This document shows, piece by piece, positions 28,001-43,300 of a stretch of 64,000 nucleotides of DNA (the first letter of the stretch is position 1; every line of letters begins with the position of its first letter). Source of the stretch: Ascaris suum (lineage: Eukaryota; Nematoda; Chromadorea; Rhabditida; Ascarididae). The notes beneath the pieces were generated by a model that was not told the origin of the DNA, did not search any database, and saw nothing but the letters and a program-made list of their open reading frames with translations. The position numbers were made by a program, and so were the translations under genes. The DNA is taken from assembly GCA_013433145.1 (NCBI GenBank), contig CM024170.1:11259866-11323865 (forward strand), in the 5' to 3' direction.

Positions 28001-28389
28001 TCTTTAAAAATTTCAAGGTTTTGTTGTGGCGGGGATTCGATTTCCATGATTTTGGCGAGAAACAAAATCGACGTATCCCTAGAAATCATTTTCATATTTT
28101 ACGACGAAAGGATCATCACAGGAGGCGCTTTACTGGAAGCAATACGGCGTACTGAAATGCGCTTTAATTAGAACTTACAAAGTATAAAGAAGCCAGCTAA
28201 TCGGGTTATTCCTACGCATCGAACGGCCGGACATGTATTGTGGATAACCATCTCGAACTTGAAATGCAGACGCGAGCATGTGCACACATCGAGCCAAATA
28301 CCAAAAGAAAATACCAATGTTGCTATATTGAAGAACATCATTCAGGTCACTGAAAAGTCCACCTTTCCGTTGCAGAGAAGATTGCAGCA
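22022..28389 (-). CDS. pezo-1: Piezo anchor, outer helix, extracellular cap, inner helix and C-terminus
   Basis: The best-resolved part: the ten exons after 28389-28179 join in phase to the stop TGA at 22024-22022. 27591-27444: anchor, VIDWTFTDTSLALFNFY (family D-W-x-W-T-D-T-x-L). 26839-26720: VVLGGGIILGFLF outer helix after a basic K-K-R stretch. 26209-26114, 25683-25549, 24920-24776, 24668-24574, 24022-23862, 23332-23144: cap domain, including the start FTLRLADHPV, ALWYVHPHW (family ALWRISPPS) and IMPPLLMVP. 22465-22323: inner helix FVVLIVMVFLLSAKMRD, then GRLIQLCDDIF (family RILKLCQDIF). 22143-22022: EHDLFGKLIYILRSSEALIQ, then the final residues NLRR. The family C-terminal motif R-S-P-E-x-x-I-x-W-T appears here as R-S-S-E-A-L-I-Q-Y-T. 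Confidence 0.93.
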
Positions 28390-31300
28390 CTATTGTGTCA
28401 ATTTTTAATTTTCGTTTTTTTGCTACGTCATGTGCTGCTATAAGAACCTTTCAAAGAATCAGTCGGCATTCTGAATAGATGTTTGTTGCAATTACCGAAC
28501 GCTATCTCGGCGACTATGTTATAATAAATAATTCTATTATAAAGTTGAGCTTTTATAATATGGCACGTTGTCGACATACGTTGTGATGCGATATTTTAGT
28601 GTGCATGTTTTAATGATAAATTACGAATTGGCATTAATTATAAGCGATTGCATAAAACCACTTAATACTCTGTCAAAAAAAACTTGCATCTATTCATAGC
28701 CATATGTTTTTGAATATTGCCTCATCAATCTTTGCAAAGGAAAAAACAACTTACTGATAAAAACTAGTAAATTTTCCTGAAAACTGTTCAATTCATAGAA
28801 TGGAAGCAAAGAATCAAAGCTTATTTTGGTGGGAAATTCAGAAATCTTGAAATAAAAAAACCTAATAACCGCATCGAATTATAGTAAATGCCAGAAAACA
28901 TGAGAAATTGCTTGCTTCACTCGAATCTCGCACACTCATAGTCAGGAACTCATAAATCGATCGGACTTCAGAAATTAGCAACTGGCATTAATAAAACTCG
29001 CATATAAAAAGCAGTGATATACGTCTTTTATCACAAGAGAACGTAGTTTCTCTTGTAGAAAAAGAGAACGCATAAGCGATAAAGTGTCCTATATGCTCAT
29101 CAATAGCAATGACTAATTTTGGAGGATAAAACAGATAGTTGACCTCAAAATGTTTGAAAGTTATTTCCAGGTAGACGTCTTCAGAGTTACTCACTACAGC
29201 ACGTTGAACGAATAACATCCTATTTTCAAAGAAAATAATAAACTCAATCCAGTATTTTAATTGTTGTTTCGAGGCGAATTTTCATAAATGAATAGGCCAG
29301 AATATTTATAAATTATAAATAACTATAATCGTGCATACTTTTGCCTTATGACGAGAACAACAATAACAAACGCGTGCGTAGAAAGCGTCTCGATGATCAA
29401 ATAAACGAATTTAAGCTTTGCAGCTCTTCGTAAATGTAGAATTCGATCAACGATCAACTAAAATAATTAACAGTAGAAACACCTATCTAGAGGGAGGTGA
29501 GGACGAGGGGATTAATCGTCACAGGTAGAATTGTCAAGGTGGAATCGTTTAGTGGACTTAGCCATACAGCACAGCAACAAATGTAGATTAAATGTTTCAG
29601 TGCAGTAGGTGACCATTAGAAAAGCGCTTACTGTTGAAAGAATACCGAATGGAATACATCACTGAAAGGTTCGACACATGAGGTCAACAAGTGAACTTAT
29701 GCAGTATTGGAGTGATCAGTGAATTGAAGATCAGCTTCCACTTTTATGCATTTTTATGTTTTACTGATATCCCATAACCGTTAATACACAAATGATGGAA
29801 AACTCTTCGATTTTTTATCCAGTAAATTCGATAATATACACTGATAAACCACTAATAAGCATATTTGAACATTCCTATGATGTCGAGGACGGTAAAAAAA
29901 AACAGATAAGGAAACCTCGCAGATTGATATCATGAAGAAGACGACAAAGTAGTCAGGCAATTTCAAATCGCCATCAAATGAGAAAACATTCCGCTTTGCT
30001 GTATCGAAATCCGAAAAACGAAGAATAAGAACGCCGATTGCGACAAAATGTGATACGACCATCCACGGATAATAATCACTTGGTAAAGGACAACGAGGTT
30101 TAAAGACATCTTGCACTATAGAGACTAGCCAGCAACGCTTATCTGTAACAATGACACTGTCATTTCTATTTTCAATTTCGAAACAACAAATAAACTTTAG
30201 AGAAGATGTGAAGAACAATATTTTCTCGTGGAAAATCACTCGTAGAAATTTCGACCACTGAAAAATAATACGACAAAGAATTATCATCAATGAATGTCCA
30301 AATTTCTTTCACTACCGGTTAGATTTCTACAAAACAATTTCACTAAATATTTTTATAACTATCATATAAAAAAAATAAAATTCAATAATTTCTCTATAAG
30401 CGCTCAAGAGAATCGCATTTTTATTTATACGAATTCTACAAATTTACTTTACATAACAAATTCGAATTGAATTTTAAAAGATTATTTGAAAGTATTTAAT
30501 TGCAATCATTACACTACCTTTATCTTCTCGTCGCAAAATTCGTGTATAGCAACCCCACCATGAACCATTCCTCTGCAATATAGTTCTCTTTTGATAACGT
30601 TCTTCTTCTATTATTCTATTGATTTCGTCTATCTTTTAATTCCAATTATAACATTTATGATCTCCAATCGTAAATATTTTGAAGTTTTTTCAGCAAAGTT
30701 GAAAATTTTCTCAGCAGCATAGATTTTTTTTTAAAATATCACATAGAACAGCTGCCAGATGATATCCGATATTCCAATCATTATAATGTTTATGTCAAAA
30801 ACCGAAGGAAAAAATTCTTGAATGTATTGCACCAATATTTTTCGTATATCGTCTATTATATATCATCACAAATCTCTTTGAAACTTTTTTAAAACCTTAT
30901 AAGAGATACTCAGCGAAAAATAAATACCAAATCATAGTCGAACTTACCCTCATCGAATATCTATGAGTGAATAGTGCGAAAACAAGAAGACAGAATATTA
31001 ACACTGATATCGGTTCATCAGTAATACCGACGAAGCGACTCACTCTTCGCATATTCCAATCAGCACAATGTAATCCTTGATTGCAAGTCCATGGCAAAAA
31101 ACTGTATTTGAAATTCATCATTACAATTATTATCACCTGAAAGCCCAAAATGATCGATCCCCTCTTCATCAACGAGTTTTACTGGAATATTTGATGGATT
31201 GTGAAAGCTTTTCATGCGTTCATTGTTACTGACAAATGAAAAATGTATTCTTTCGCCGATTCGGAAATCAGGAAGTACACACACGGCTCCTATGGATGTG

Positions 31301-34300
31301 TCAGCTATATTAGATGGCTTAGAAATCTATCGCTCTATGCTATATATTTCTACAGTTCAACTGCGCATTCTTACACCTGTGCTATTTAACTGCATCTATA
31401 AGACTTTTCTCAGATTCCGACGAAACGTTTGAATAAAGCGGCCACTCAATATGAAAAGGTTTTGCAATTAAATAAAACCATCAAAATGGAGCTTTTGTAC
31501 GATGTTACCTAGATGAGTTTCCCAGTTATGCTTTGAAATTCCATTTATGTCTTCCTTTGAGCATTCCTTTTCAGTCTTACTTTGAACGTTTCTTTTCACT
31601 CTTATTCCGGCGTTTCTTGGAACATTCCTTTCGTCTCTCTTTGAACATACTCGAAAAACTTCATCGTGGAATACACATAAAACAGAGTAATGAGCAAGAA
31701 TATTGTCAACTTCTTCTGACCACTGAACTGTGTGATTTGATCGGCTAACCTGTACGTAGAAAATAACGATCATCCATAAGGTATGTGATGGACGTGGACT
31801 GAGTGCAGCCCAAAAGAATACTATGAGAGGTAAGGGTAAGGTTAAAAGGCAAGCTGCTTGTGCATGCAACACGGTAATAGCACAATAGCATAAGAACGCG
31901 GTGTGCGAGAGAAACACTGACGACAGTGCACTGATTAAACGCCATAGTATTGGCAAATGAAGCCAACGACGATGCACTTCATCCATGTACCTGAACGTAA
32001 TTATTCATAGGTTTATTCTAGAGGTAAATATAGGAAACTTCCATATATTGAATTCAGCAGTGACGAAGAGCAAATGAAGATCAAACTATGAGAAGTGCAA
32101 GTTGGAGCACTCGATGCTGAAGGAAATACAGGAAACCCTCTTCTAATATTGCTAGCACGCAAAGATGACATGTCACTTCATAAATAATTCCACCTTCAAA
32201 AATTTATGGACGAGCGAAAATTGGCACACAGTGTGCTATAAGAAAAGCTGTTAAAATGCAAGTTATTACTGAAACGTTAATCAAAAAGTAGTCCAGGTCT
32301 AGATGCAGAACTGAGCCTGGACATTAGCCCACTGGATACTTACTAGCTTCATTGCGAGCGCAAATGTCACTGTCCCATCAACTCCCCAATGTCTTTGGTG
32401 CCGAAGTTGTGTACACATATACCAATGTTTTATACCCAAGCTTGTAAATGAACGTCATGTAATCGTACATTAGCCGGACAACTTTTTCCGTTACATTAAG
32501 CCTGGGGAATTATTATTTTTAACGAATCAGTAGTCGGAACGAGATGTTTTTTTAATGAATAGTATTTCGGGCCAAATCAGAATTTTATCGCCGACAGATT
32601 TGAAACATGATCAAAGCTTGTAGTGTAAGTCTTCATCAAACGTAAAGTGCTAAGCAAAAAAGCAACAATGATGCGATTGGTTAATAATGTTGAGAGACTC
32701 ACTTCAAAATATCGTGTGCATGATTCACGAGGCAAACATCTTTCCCAAGGTTCAAACCACGGAAATTAATTGAATTTTCGGATACCGAACTGCCCATACC
32801 CTTCAAACAAGCACAAATTATGTAAAAAAAATTTGCATAGAATGAAATCCTTATTATCAAATAAGCAAAGAAAAAAATCCCACAAATATTCTTCTATTTC
32901 AAATCGTATTCTTAACCGCAACTTTAGTAAAACATTTCATGTGCTATCTTATAAAATAAAGATATTATATTCGAAAATCTCTTATCTATTCCGTCGTAAC
33001 TTTTCATCACGTTAAGATGAAAAGTGAAATTAGAATAATATACCAACAAAGATGAGATAATATCATGAAGCCGTCGAAATCTTCATCGAGGAGATAAATA
33101 TAACTGTGAAAAAAAAACTAAAGCCATAAATCTTTATTTTTTACTAAAATTTTTTCATTCATTTGTAAACTTTCTCTAAAAGTTTACCTATTGTAATTCA
33201 TTCTCAAGTTTTTAAAAGCTTCGTATTTTATCATTTCGTTAATATTTTCACTCATTTTGATCATCATTTTATGGAGAAATCTAAAAAAAAAATTGTCATG
33301 CATTGATTTAATCACAAGAATTGAAAAAATATATACTTTAGGAAGTCGTTCGGCAAGAAGTCTTTTCTCGTTGTCAACCACGAAGCGGATATATCGATAA
33401 TCAAGTGATAAACGTCCTAACCATAGTGCCACCTTTGCTATCAATTCCGTTATCGTAACGTATGGCTTCTTTCTTCGCTGTAAAAAAAAATCCAACTTAG
33501 TTTCATTTTTATTTTTTATTTTTACTAAAAACACATCCGCCTTTTCATATGCAAAATTCAATAGTGTGCTCTTTCTATGTATATTCGAAATTGGTTATCA
33601 ATGAGGTACCATAATAGAACGTTATATCCAACGTTATATACCTTTGGAATCTTCCTGTAAGCATTATGGAGTTCCGATGGATATGGCGACTCACTGTCAT
33701 CATTTGTCATCACCGCTGATGCAATCGACTCAACCGTTTCCCTATAATGAACTTAAACTGAAAATAAATTTCCAATATATCATAATGTTCCGCTGTTATT
33801 CGGAACATTCAAAAATATTCGAGAGTGGGAGAATTTTGTGATTTGGAGTAGAAATTAAGGCGCACTGACGACCAATCCAATCCGTATATCGGCATCTGAA
33901 TTTACCAGTATAACAGTAGCCCAAAAACATCCTCGAACCGTCTCATCCATAGGCTTTAAAGGCCATTAAAAGTGCAGGCAGGTAAAGAAAGTCATCTGTA
34001 ATAGCCGAGTGAAGTTTTCGGTATGAGCTATCGGTTCGTGCAAGAATTAATCAACCGACATCTGGGATGGTCTTTCAACTCTAGATGGAGAAGCTAGGCT
34101 CTGTTCATCTATTCCAGCTTTCACTACCGTCTTTGTAGTGAGAAGCATGAATTTCATCCAAAATTGTTCAGTTGATCTCGTTACACACATAACTGGCAGA
34201 TGATCTGATGCTGCAATCACATCCTGACAAGACGCCGTCCACTTTTTGGGGAAAGGAGGAAAAAGTTTTATGGACATTTTTGCACGCCCATTTTCTTCAT

Positions 34301-37300
34301 TGAACCTAAAATCCATCTGCAGAGAACTGATTATACAAAAATAACGAAAATGTTTATGTCCCGTATAGCTAAGTTTGCGTTAATTTGCCAGAATTTCAGT
34401 GGTTTTTTTTTGGATTTTCTTTCACAGTTTATATTTTTTTAAAAATATGCGGGTTGAAGATAATAATCTATAAAATAAGTGACACATACGAATCGACTTT
34501 TGGTTTTCGTTTTCTGCACGTTTTACATTCAGCGATATACGCTTCTTCAGATGCATCGAAAATTCCTTTATTCCAACCACGAATAGCTAAAAATCACAAA
34601 AATTTAAACAAGACGTCGAAAAAAATATTGGACTCTCGTCCTTGGCCATGAAATTGATAATCATAGTATGATAATAGCAACAAAAAGAGTCTGCATAAGG
34701 ATACGCACTTCGACCTATGATCCTTTAAATTAGTCCTTTTCTTGAAGAGATACAGTCACAAACTTTATCGCAGCGACGATTTTTGAGTGAAATTATTGAA
34801 GTGGTGATTAGAAGTAGAGTTCTTTAAATGATCCGCACTAAAGCGCCAGATAATCCTCCGTGTTTCTTAGAGACGATCTGACGCATTTTCGAAAATATAA
34901 GCGCTAGAAGTGTTTCTACTTTTAGAAGTTTTTCAAAACCTCTACGCATCAACCGATCAAACATAATTGACACTCGCAAAAGATAATCTGCGATAATTGG
35001 GGCTAGTGAGTTTCTTTCAATTGGCTGATCTCAAAAGTCCGACATTTTAGCTAAACTCACTAATAAACCTCATCTCCGGATAATTAATTAAGACAGTGCA
35101 CATGCTTTGCTGCGTTTCTCAGCCTATAAGCGATCGATACAAGCAACCTACACTGAACTTGGAATCTTCCAAAGGGGAGATCCATTTTGCCGGCAATTGC
35201 AGTCCGTCGTTTCAATTCACCCACTCGGAAACGATCTTTCTGCTGTGCAAATGTCATCGCTTTAAATAATAGCTGATCATGGAGAATTTGGCCCCTGAAA
35301 TTTTTCAGCTTTCAATGCAATCTTTAAATGGTCGAAAATCCCTTAATTTCTGTTATGTAAGAACAATTCAATGATATTGTCCTATGAAAAGCATTCATTG
35401 AAAAGACGTAATTTTTGTTCGCAAACTATGAAGTGAAAAAAATTCGGATAAATTTTACATATATCAGTAAATATGAGAAAATTGTGAGGATGAATCTCAT
35501 CTTCATACATTTTATCACAAACACTCTGAAAATATTGAACGTTTAGCAACCTGTAACAGATGATCCGATCGGCTCGGAAATCAATCACGGTATGTTGAAA
35601 ATGCCTGTAATAAAAGTTTGGAACTTTAGTGATCACTTCGGATTATATCGTTCGTCATATTGTGATGACAAGACCTACAGATATGGTTTAAGACTACGAT
35701 GGGTAATGGAAACTTTTAAATGATAATCGATTTCACACAAGAGAATTGAAATAATTTACAAACGAATAATTTAGAGAGAATAAGGATCATTGAAAGATTC
35801 ATAGAGTAAGAACAAGCTATCGCAGAAATCTCGAAATTTGCAAAAGCGAACGATAATAAATGAGATAGAAAGAAGTGGAAATCAAGTTCAAAAATTAATT
35901 GCCAAACGAAAGAGAGAGTAAAAATCCTTGAAATGATTGATGAATGGTAGGATCGGAACGCTACCGACCTATTACATTTAAAAATGACCAGAAGGAAATA
36001 TCGAGTTTCGTCGTTCTATTCGAAATCACCTTCTTCTTGAAAGTTCTTTCTTCGAATATTCTCTTGAATCCACAATTTTTGCTCCAAACTGTGTTATTTC
36101 TCATTCATGAAAGTGTTGAAATGGCATAAGTGTCCAGCCGCCTTCATATCATAATATTCATTAAAGCTAATTAATACCTTCGCTATAGACGACAATAAAC
36201 ACCTTTATAATAATGATTTCTTGAAATCTGAATCCTCTTCACAAGAATATCAAAAAAAAAAAACTGTTTTCACTATTCTCTAATTCCCAAAATGTCTCAA
36301 ATGTCGTTACATCGATGTAAGCGATAACTAACCACGATACGATCATTCGCAATTGTAGTAATAGTGCAGCGAACACTATAACATCGAAAGAATATGCTCT
36401 AACATCTGCATCCTTATATGGCTCTAAAACAACGTTAATTAATGATTTATTCTTTAAAGAAATTTCCTCACTAAAAAAAAACGAAGCAATCATTCTCGCC
36501 GTTAAAAAATGATTCACTCATAGATTTAGCCGAAAGAATAAATTAGTATACCATTATTGAAAAGGATTCATTTATTGTTATAGCTGAAGAATATCTTTAT
36601 CAAAAAAAAAAACTTATTTCCTATATTGCCTAAAATCTTCAAAAAAAAACTTAACTCACCATGTAGGAAAAAAAACTCCTCGTAACAATTTAGAAATTTT
36701 AGCCTTTTTTTTTCAACACTTACAAGTATTCTATAGAAACTGCGAAATATATCTTCTCACATTCGATATATGACGAAAGATCTGATAAAATTTTCGCTGT
36801 ATTTGAGATATATAAGCACTAAATTGAAATATTTTAAAGAATAATAAACATATAAAGTTTGCAAAAATTATGAGAAATTTTACGCTTACGCATTGTATCA
36901 ATAATAGTTGCACCAGGTTTTTTAAAATAAACATGAAGCATACGACATATTGCTACTAAACGTTTATAACCATTTTTTGTTGTAACGAATTCATCCAACA
37001 TCGCTTTTGAAATCTGCATAAAAGATTTGTTTATATTTTATAAGATTTTAGAATAAATTATCATATCTAGCAAGATGTATTTTTACACGATCTATTGAAT
37101 GATTTATAGAAGATAGTTTCCTAATCCTAATCGAATATTTTTCAATCAAAATTCATTAAATAGAATAAATGAAGAATAATAATCGTCGAGAATTTTTCAA
37201 AAAATAGTTGATAAAGTTCTAAGTAAATAATTTACACGAAAATAATATTCAATATGAAGAAACTATGGGAGAATTCAATTGTTGCAAGTGGCTATTTGAA

Positions 37301-40300
37301 AGCAATGAGAAAACAAAACTTTCTCGTCTTCACCATACCTGCTCTATGTTCTATTACGGATTCAAAAATCATTAAACTTATTTCTAGGTCATTCCCACCA
37401 GTGCATTCTCTGCTTATGTTAGCCATCAAAATTACTAACCTGAGTTCTTATGGATTTAAGTCCTTATTAAACCTCACGAAACTACATCTAGTACTCCATT
37501 AAATTGAATTTCTCTAAAGAACAAATGTTCTTTTATATACACAACGATATCACGGCATTTCCGCCTAATTGAGGCGTTTAATATGAGCAACTTACAAGTG
37601 CAGAGATTTGCAAGAAGAGAGATCCAAGCAAATAGAGAGTGATAACACGCCATTTCCGACGAAATATCCTAAGAGAAGATAAGTAAAGATCGGTGCCTCG
37701 CCAAAAATTGAGAAATGCGAAGATTATATGACCGATTGAAAGGAATACTGGTGCTGTCATACGGATACCGTTCGAGAAGACCAACAATAGAACCAGCCAA
37801 TGGTAATAAGAGAATACACACTGCTTTACATCGTCCAAAAACAACCTAAGTAAAAACAGATTCACATCGATTTTTATAAACTATTTCAACGATAGAATGC
37901 CGAATACAGTAGGTTGCATCAATATTACTATCTGCATCTTGACAATTGTGAAAGTGAATAGGCGTAAAACTCTATACATCTGATTGGATGTAGACATGTT
38001 GCTTTCACGAAGAGGTAAATGTACCAGCTTGGAATAGCTTTTTTTTCGAAAAGTGAATTATCTTAGGCAATAGGTAACTTCAGCATGTTCGCTTAATAGC
38101 ATAGGACATCATCCTTTCATGAAGTGTTGTTTTCAATGTTACATAGCTAGTTTATTAACGCTATTGTAATCTACTCTCTTTTAGAGAAACAATAATAGCA
38201 ACTATTTAAAGATATTTTCCAAAAGGAAATTTCCGATCATATGAACAACCGATCATATGAACAATAAAACAGTAATTGAATAATTGCAATAATAAATGAA
38301 TAAATGAAATAGATTGATTAGCATTCATAGATATTATTTACCTTGCATCTTGCGAGTAAAAATTACGAATGGGATTCACTTTTGATGATTGCCCATCATC
38401 GTCTACATCCTCAAAGACACCATCGTTCGAGCCACCTCCAAAATTCTTGTCGTTTGCTGACTGTAAGAGCTTTTTTTTTAAACACCAAACCTCGATAATG
38501 AATTGTTTTATCATTATCTCTGCTCGTTTGCAATAAGTTTTATTATCACATAAATCGACGGATTTTAAATATGCATCAATCGAGAATATTATTCAATTTC
38601 ATAATAAGTTCAACTAAGTTTGATTTTAGCGGTCATAAATCATAAATTCTGAAAACTGAATATACAATAAATGATTACATTTATAATTTCAAAATTCTTT
38701 TAAAAGATGCGAACTAAAAATGACATCATGGAGAGAATATCCATTTGGCAATTTTGATGTGTATACATTTATAAAGACTCACTTCAATTTTAAACAATTC
38801 ATATTGCATCAACGAAAGTATAACGTTGATGAAGTATAGAAAAAGTGTTAAATCGAAATTTTTTCGCGCCAAATAACCACCGTTAAATAAAGCGAGATAT
38901 GGTGCATTTTCTGGCGTGATAATTGTCTCTGCAAATGGATGAAATATTCAGTGATATGATAACATCGGAGTGACGATCTAGTAGGTAATTTTAGCTATGC
39001 ACGTTAAAGCCAGCTACTAGATTTATATTCGTTGATGAGTTAACTTTAACTATGCAAGTAGTATATTCGTCGACGTGTTTACAAAGCAATCAGGATTGCA
39101 GCATGCTCAAGCTACACATTAAGTTTCTCTCATGCACCACATCTACAAACCTGAGAGAAGAAACCTGGAGCAAGATAATTCAGATTTTGACGGATGGACA
39201 GTATTTAAAGACATCAGAAATCATAACTTCGGACCGAGTTTAGAGTGGAGAATGGCACAGAAAAAAGCACTTATCGCTTACGAAGTATCTTTCGTTGACG
39301 TCCAATATATCGGATATAGGAAACACTGCATACCTTGAATAATCAATGCTTACAACTTTAAATGCTACCACTGGGGTGAAGTGGACTGGGATGAGCATGG
39401 AGAGAGAAGAAAACTGTGTTCAAAGGAACGAGGGGCTTATAGTAGCGCTTTACTAAATAAAACGCTGCTTTTTTTGAGAAGGAGCTTTATTCAACTTTGT
39501 ACGATATCAAAAAGTGGTCGAGTAACTCACTGAAGCAATAATTAGGTGGTGCACCAATTTGTGCGAGAAATTCATAGACGAGAACAACGATATGAAAAAT
39601 AACGAAGAATAAAAATATTTTTCGCACTGTTGATCGTTCCATAACGATCGTTGCCATTAATAATATCAGTGATATTAAAGAGATAATATTTACAGATGTG
39701 ACAATCGATGTCAACCAAAAAATATTATAAACCTATAAAAAAAATATTCAGCCAAAAAAAAAAGATTCGAAATTATTTTAAAACTTCGCATTAAAAAATT
39801 CACAGCCTCATTTCGGTAAATTTGGCCAACGAAACCTCAGGAAGGTCGGGCAATAAGAGTTGGGAATATTGAGCAATGAGCCACTATAGGGAAACAACAA
39901 TTATTCAGCATTAAAGATGCCAACATCAGCCGCATAATTCAACAGCATATAGCACAATATACCGCTCGACGAAACGACACAACAATTTCTATTCGCTATC
40001 ATTGCAACGAGATTGCAACGAGCTTTGTAAGTGCCAAAAAACGCTTTAAGAAACCGGCAGAAACAGTCGATCTTTGCATTGCTTTGTTTCATCTCAATTT
40101 CTAAGTGCACTTCTAAGTCAATGGGCATCTGTTTGCTATATTTTAATCACACGGAACCTTTTGTCGCCTCGAAATCACACATCTCGAATCGAGTAATACT
40201 ATATCGAGATCACAGAGAATAACATTATCTTGAAATTTTTAGCGCCGAGTTGGATCCTTAGGATATTTATATAAAAATATAAACTCTCTTTGATTTATTG

Positions 40301-43300
40301 TTTCCTTTAGCCTCATCAATTAGAAAAGTTTCTGTCGACTTTTCTTTTCCAGACGATGAAGCATTCTTTTTAAGCAAATATTCTTTAATTTCCCCCTTTC
40401 TTTTACGTTTCTACCGAATAATCGATCGGTGAGGTTTAGTGAAGATTTACCACCGAATAAATATTTGAGAGGAAATTTTAAAGGTAGTCTAACTCAAGAG
40501 AGAAGATAATAATTTAAAACAATTCCAGTGCGCGTATATTTCAATTCCTCATCATTCGTCCACAATGGTTTATGAGGATAATTTTGAAAGCAATTGTGGA
40601 TCATATTGCAAATAATGAAAAAAAAAACCAATTACTGCATAAAAACCAATAACTACCTCAAAGCCAAATTTGTAATAGCCATAATTGATGTAAAATGCAA
40701 TCAAATTGACAGTTGCATATCCGGCGTTTTTGTAATTGATATCGGGAAATTGCAATTTGGTGTCACATTCTCGGTAGCGATCTTCATATCTGACATATAA
40801 ATACTCAATGATCGAATGGAGATGAATTGCCATAAGACAGAGAACTGGAACCTAAAATTAAGCAATTCGAAATATACCTAAAACTGTAATAGGCTAATTT
40901 TCTAAAGCTTGAAATTAGCATACTTTGAAAAGCGTAAATAAGACGATAAGAACTCAGCCCCTCCACCCACACGCGTTCGTTCTTCTATCTATCTCTAAAT
41001 AAAACGGTGACATAATCGAGTTCACATTTGAGGTAGACATGCAGAACTCCCGAATATAATTTCTATCGACTATTAATTAAATGGCATACATAAATAGAGG
41101 TTTCATCCGATATGAGTCCAGTCCAATACATCCACTTTTCCGCGTTCACATTTTCGCATATTCTCAAATCGCTTAATGGCCCATGGTAGACGAAAAACGC
41201 TAGCTTGATGACGGTTGTCAACGGAATGTATAATCCCATCGCGAGGTAGCAAATTACTTTTAAATTCGCATTTCTCGTATAGCAAAGAAGTACCGCAAAT
41301 ACCATTTGTGGGATATTTAGGAGTGACACCTGAATAAGAAACTCTTTTTATGATAAAGAATTAAGAAAACCAGATTGAGGGAAGCAATTATCAACGAATT
41401 TAGAATGCCGAGATATTAATCGCAAAAAAAAAACAAATTATCCAAGAATTAAGAGGCTTAAATGCTGCGAATGAAGCATTTTTTTTGGCTCGAACTTTCA
41501 AAAAAAACCTACGGTGAGATAATATGTGAATCAAAACGTTTAAATAATCAAATATTAAGAAAATAAAAGCTAAGACTATCTCGGAATTTTGCTTATCGCA
41601 TAATGATGCAGTTCATTAAAAACCGAATACGCTATGCAGTTTGATCACCAGAAATTTGGTCGCAATATTGAGTGTATTGCTTACAGTGCCACTCTCGTTG
41701 CTTATAGTGCCATCTTCGTTTCCAACTACAGTCTAGGTCAACACTCACCTCTATTCATATTCATATTAAGCATTAATTATGCTAATTATGCTATCGATAA
41801 TATTGCCTAATCATCGATTGAAAGTCTTAGCAAAGTCTTAGCAAAAAGAAATGCCTCGTTTAATACTTTGCATCAAAGGTTTAATAAGTTCACTAAATCA
41901 GCTCATCAGAAAAATTGCTATATAATCCTTCAGCCTCGAATCAGTTAGGAAATCAATAACCTAACGGACTCCAATTTAGGATTACACGATCAAGCAGATG
42001 CTCGTGGTGTGTGATTAGCACATTAGCTACAAAACAGTGATATGTTGATCACATACCACTTCATTGCGAATTTACTAAAGTAACTGCATTTAAATAAATT
42101 GTATGTAAGAATAAATCATTGAAAAAACGCGATGTGATTGTTACGTGTTGGACGGCGGATGAAGCGAAAAGCAATGAGCACACAATGTCTATCATTCGAT
42201 GTGAACTAATAAGAACGAATCTTCCCCACTGTTGTTTTTGTCGTCTGATTATGAAAGGCAACACAACTGAAATCGTCATTTTTGAATACCGTTATTCGCA
42301 AATAAAACATAAAGCGAAAAACGAAATATATTATTAAGGATATATCTTCGATTGTTTACCTTCAACTAATGAAATTCTATTCATATATTTTAAGAAACTA
42401 TAAATGTGATAATTTTTTAGATTGCAGCGCTTCAAAATTCGCTCTTTTATACTTGAAGTTTTTGAAATTTTCATTTAAATTGGCTTATTTTCAGATCATT
42501 TCGCTCATTTCACTTCAATGGATATGTTTGAAAATTAGTAAATGCCGATATATATTGATATAACGTGAATGCCACAAAGAATCTTTGCTAGGAAAAATTA
42601 ATAAAATAACAAATAATGACTATCACTATTTTAAAAGACCATTGAGTTGATAGGAATGCTATGAACATTGTTCTCATCACATTACCGATAGGCCTTAACA
42701 ACGCTTCTTTACTACTATTTTCCGTTATATATCATAAAATCTCTTCTTTACGACCGCCGAATTATACTCTCATATGTCGGCAACGTTATCCTACGCATTC
42801 CCACACAACTGATGTCTATAAGCGGTGATAACGTGGTGATAAAATTGGAAGATATAGTCAGACGATCACTTCACAATAAAGCTTGAGAGATAGAAACAAA
42901 AAAAGAATTTGTCAACTTTTCTAATCTATTCTATGTTATTTTTGTGCGCAAACTGTTTTCGCATTTTCACTTTTGTGATTCACTGCTTTTAAGGTGTGAG
43001 AATCACTTTTAATTAAACCAAAAAGTACGAGCAATAAAATAAATACATATGTTATAAAGTATCAGAAAGAGATTTAATATTAATCTGGAAATGATATACG
43101 AACAAATATTTATCTGTCAATCATCAAAGATCGATCATATTCGTAAATGAATTTTTGAAAAGGCGCAAAGGAACCTCTAATTGTTATTGGATAATAGTGT
43201 ATAAAAATATATGCGAAAATTGATATAGAGAAGGCCGCTATGACAGACGCTTGAAATATTCTCTGACCCATTGATTCATCTAAAAGTAGTTGGAGTTCAA

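Noticed and set aside
28988..29218. 76-codon minus-strand frame in a Piezo intron
   Set aside because: It is where a missing Piezo helix could lie, but it shows no membrane segment or match to the family.
35382..35636. 84-codon minus-strand frame between Piezo exons
   Set aside because: No hydrophobic or family pattern and no suitable splice sites joining it to its neighbours.
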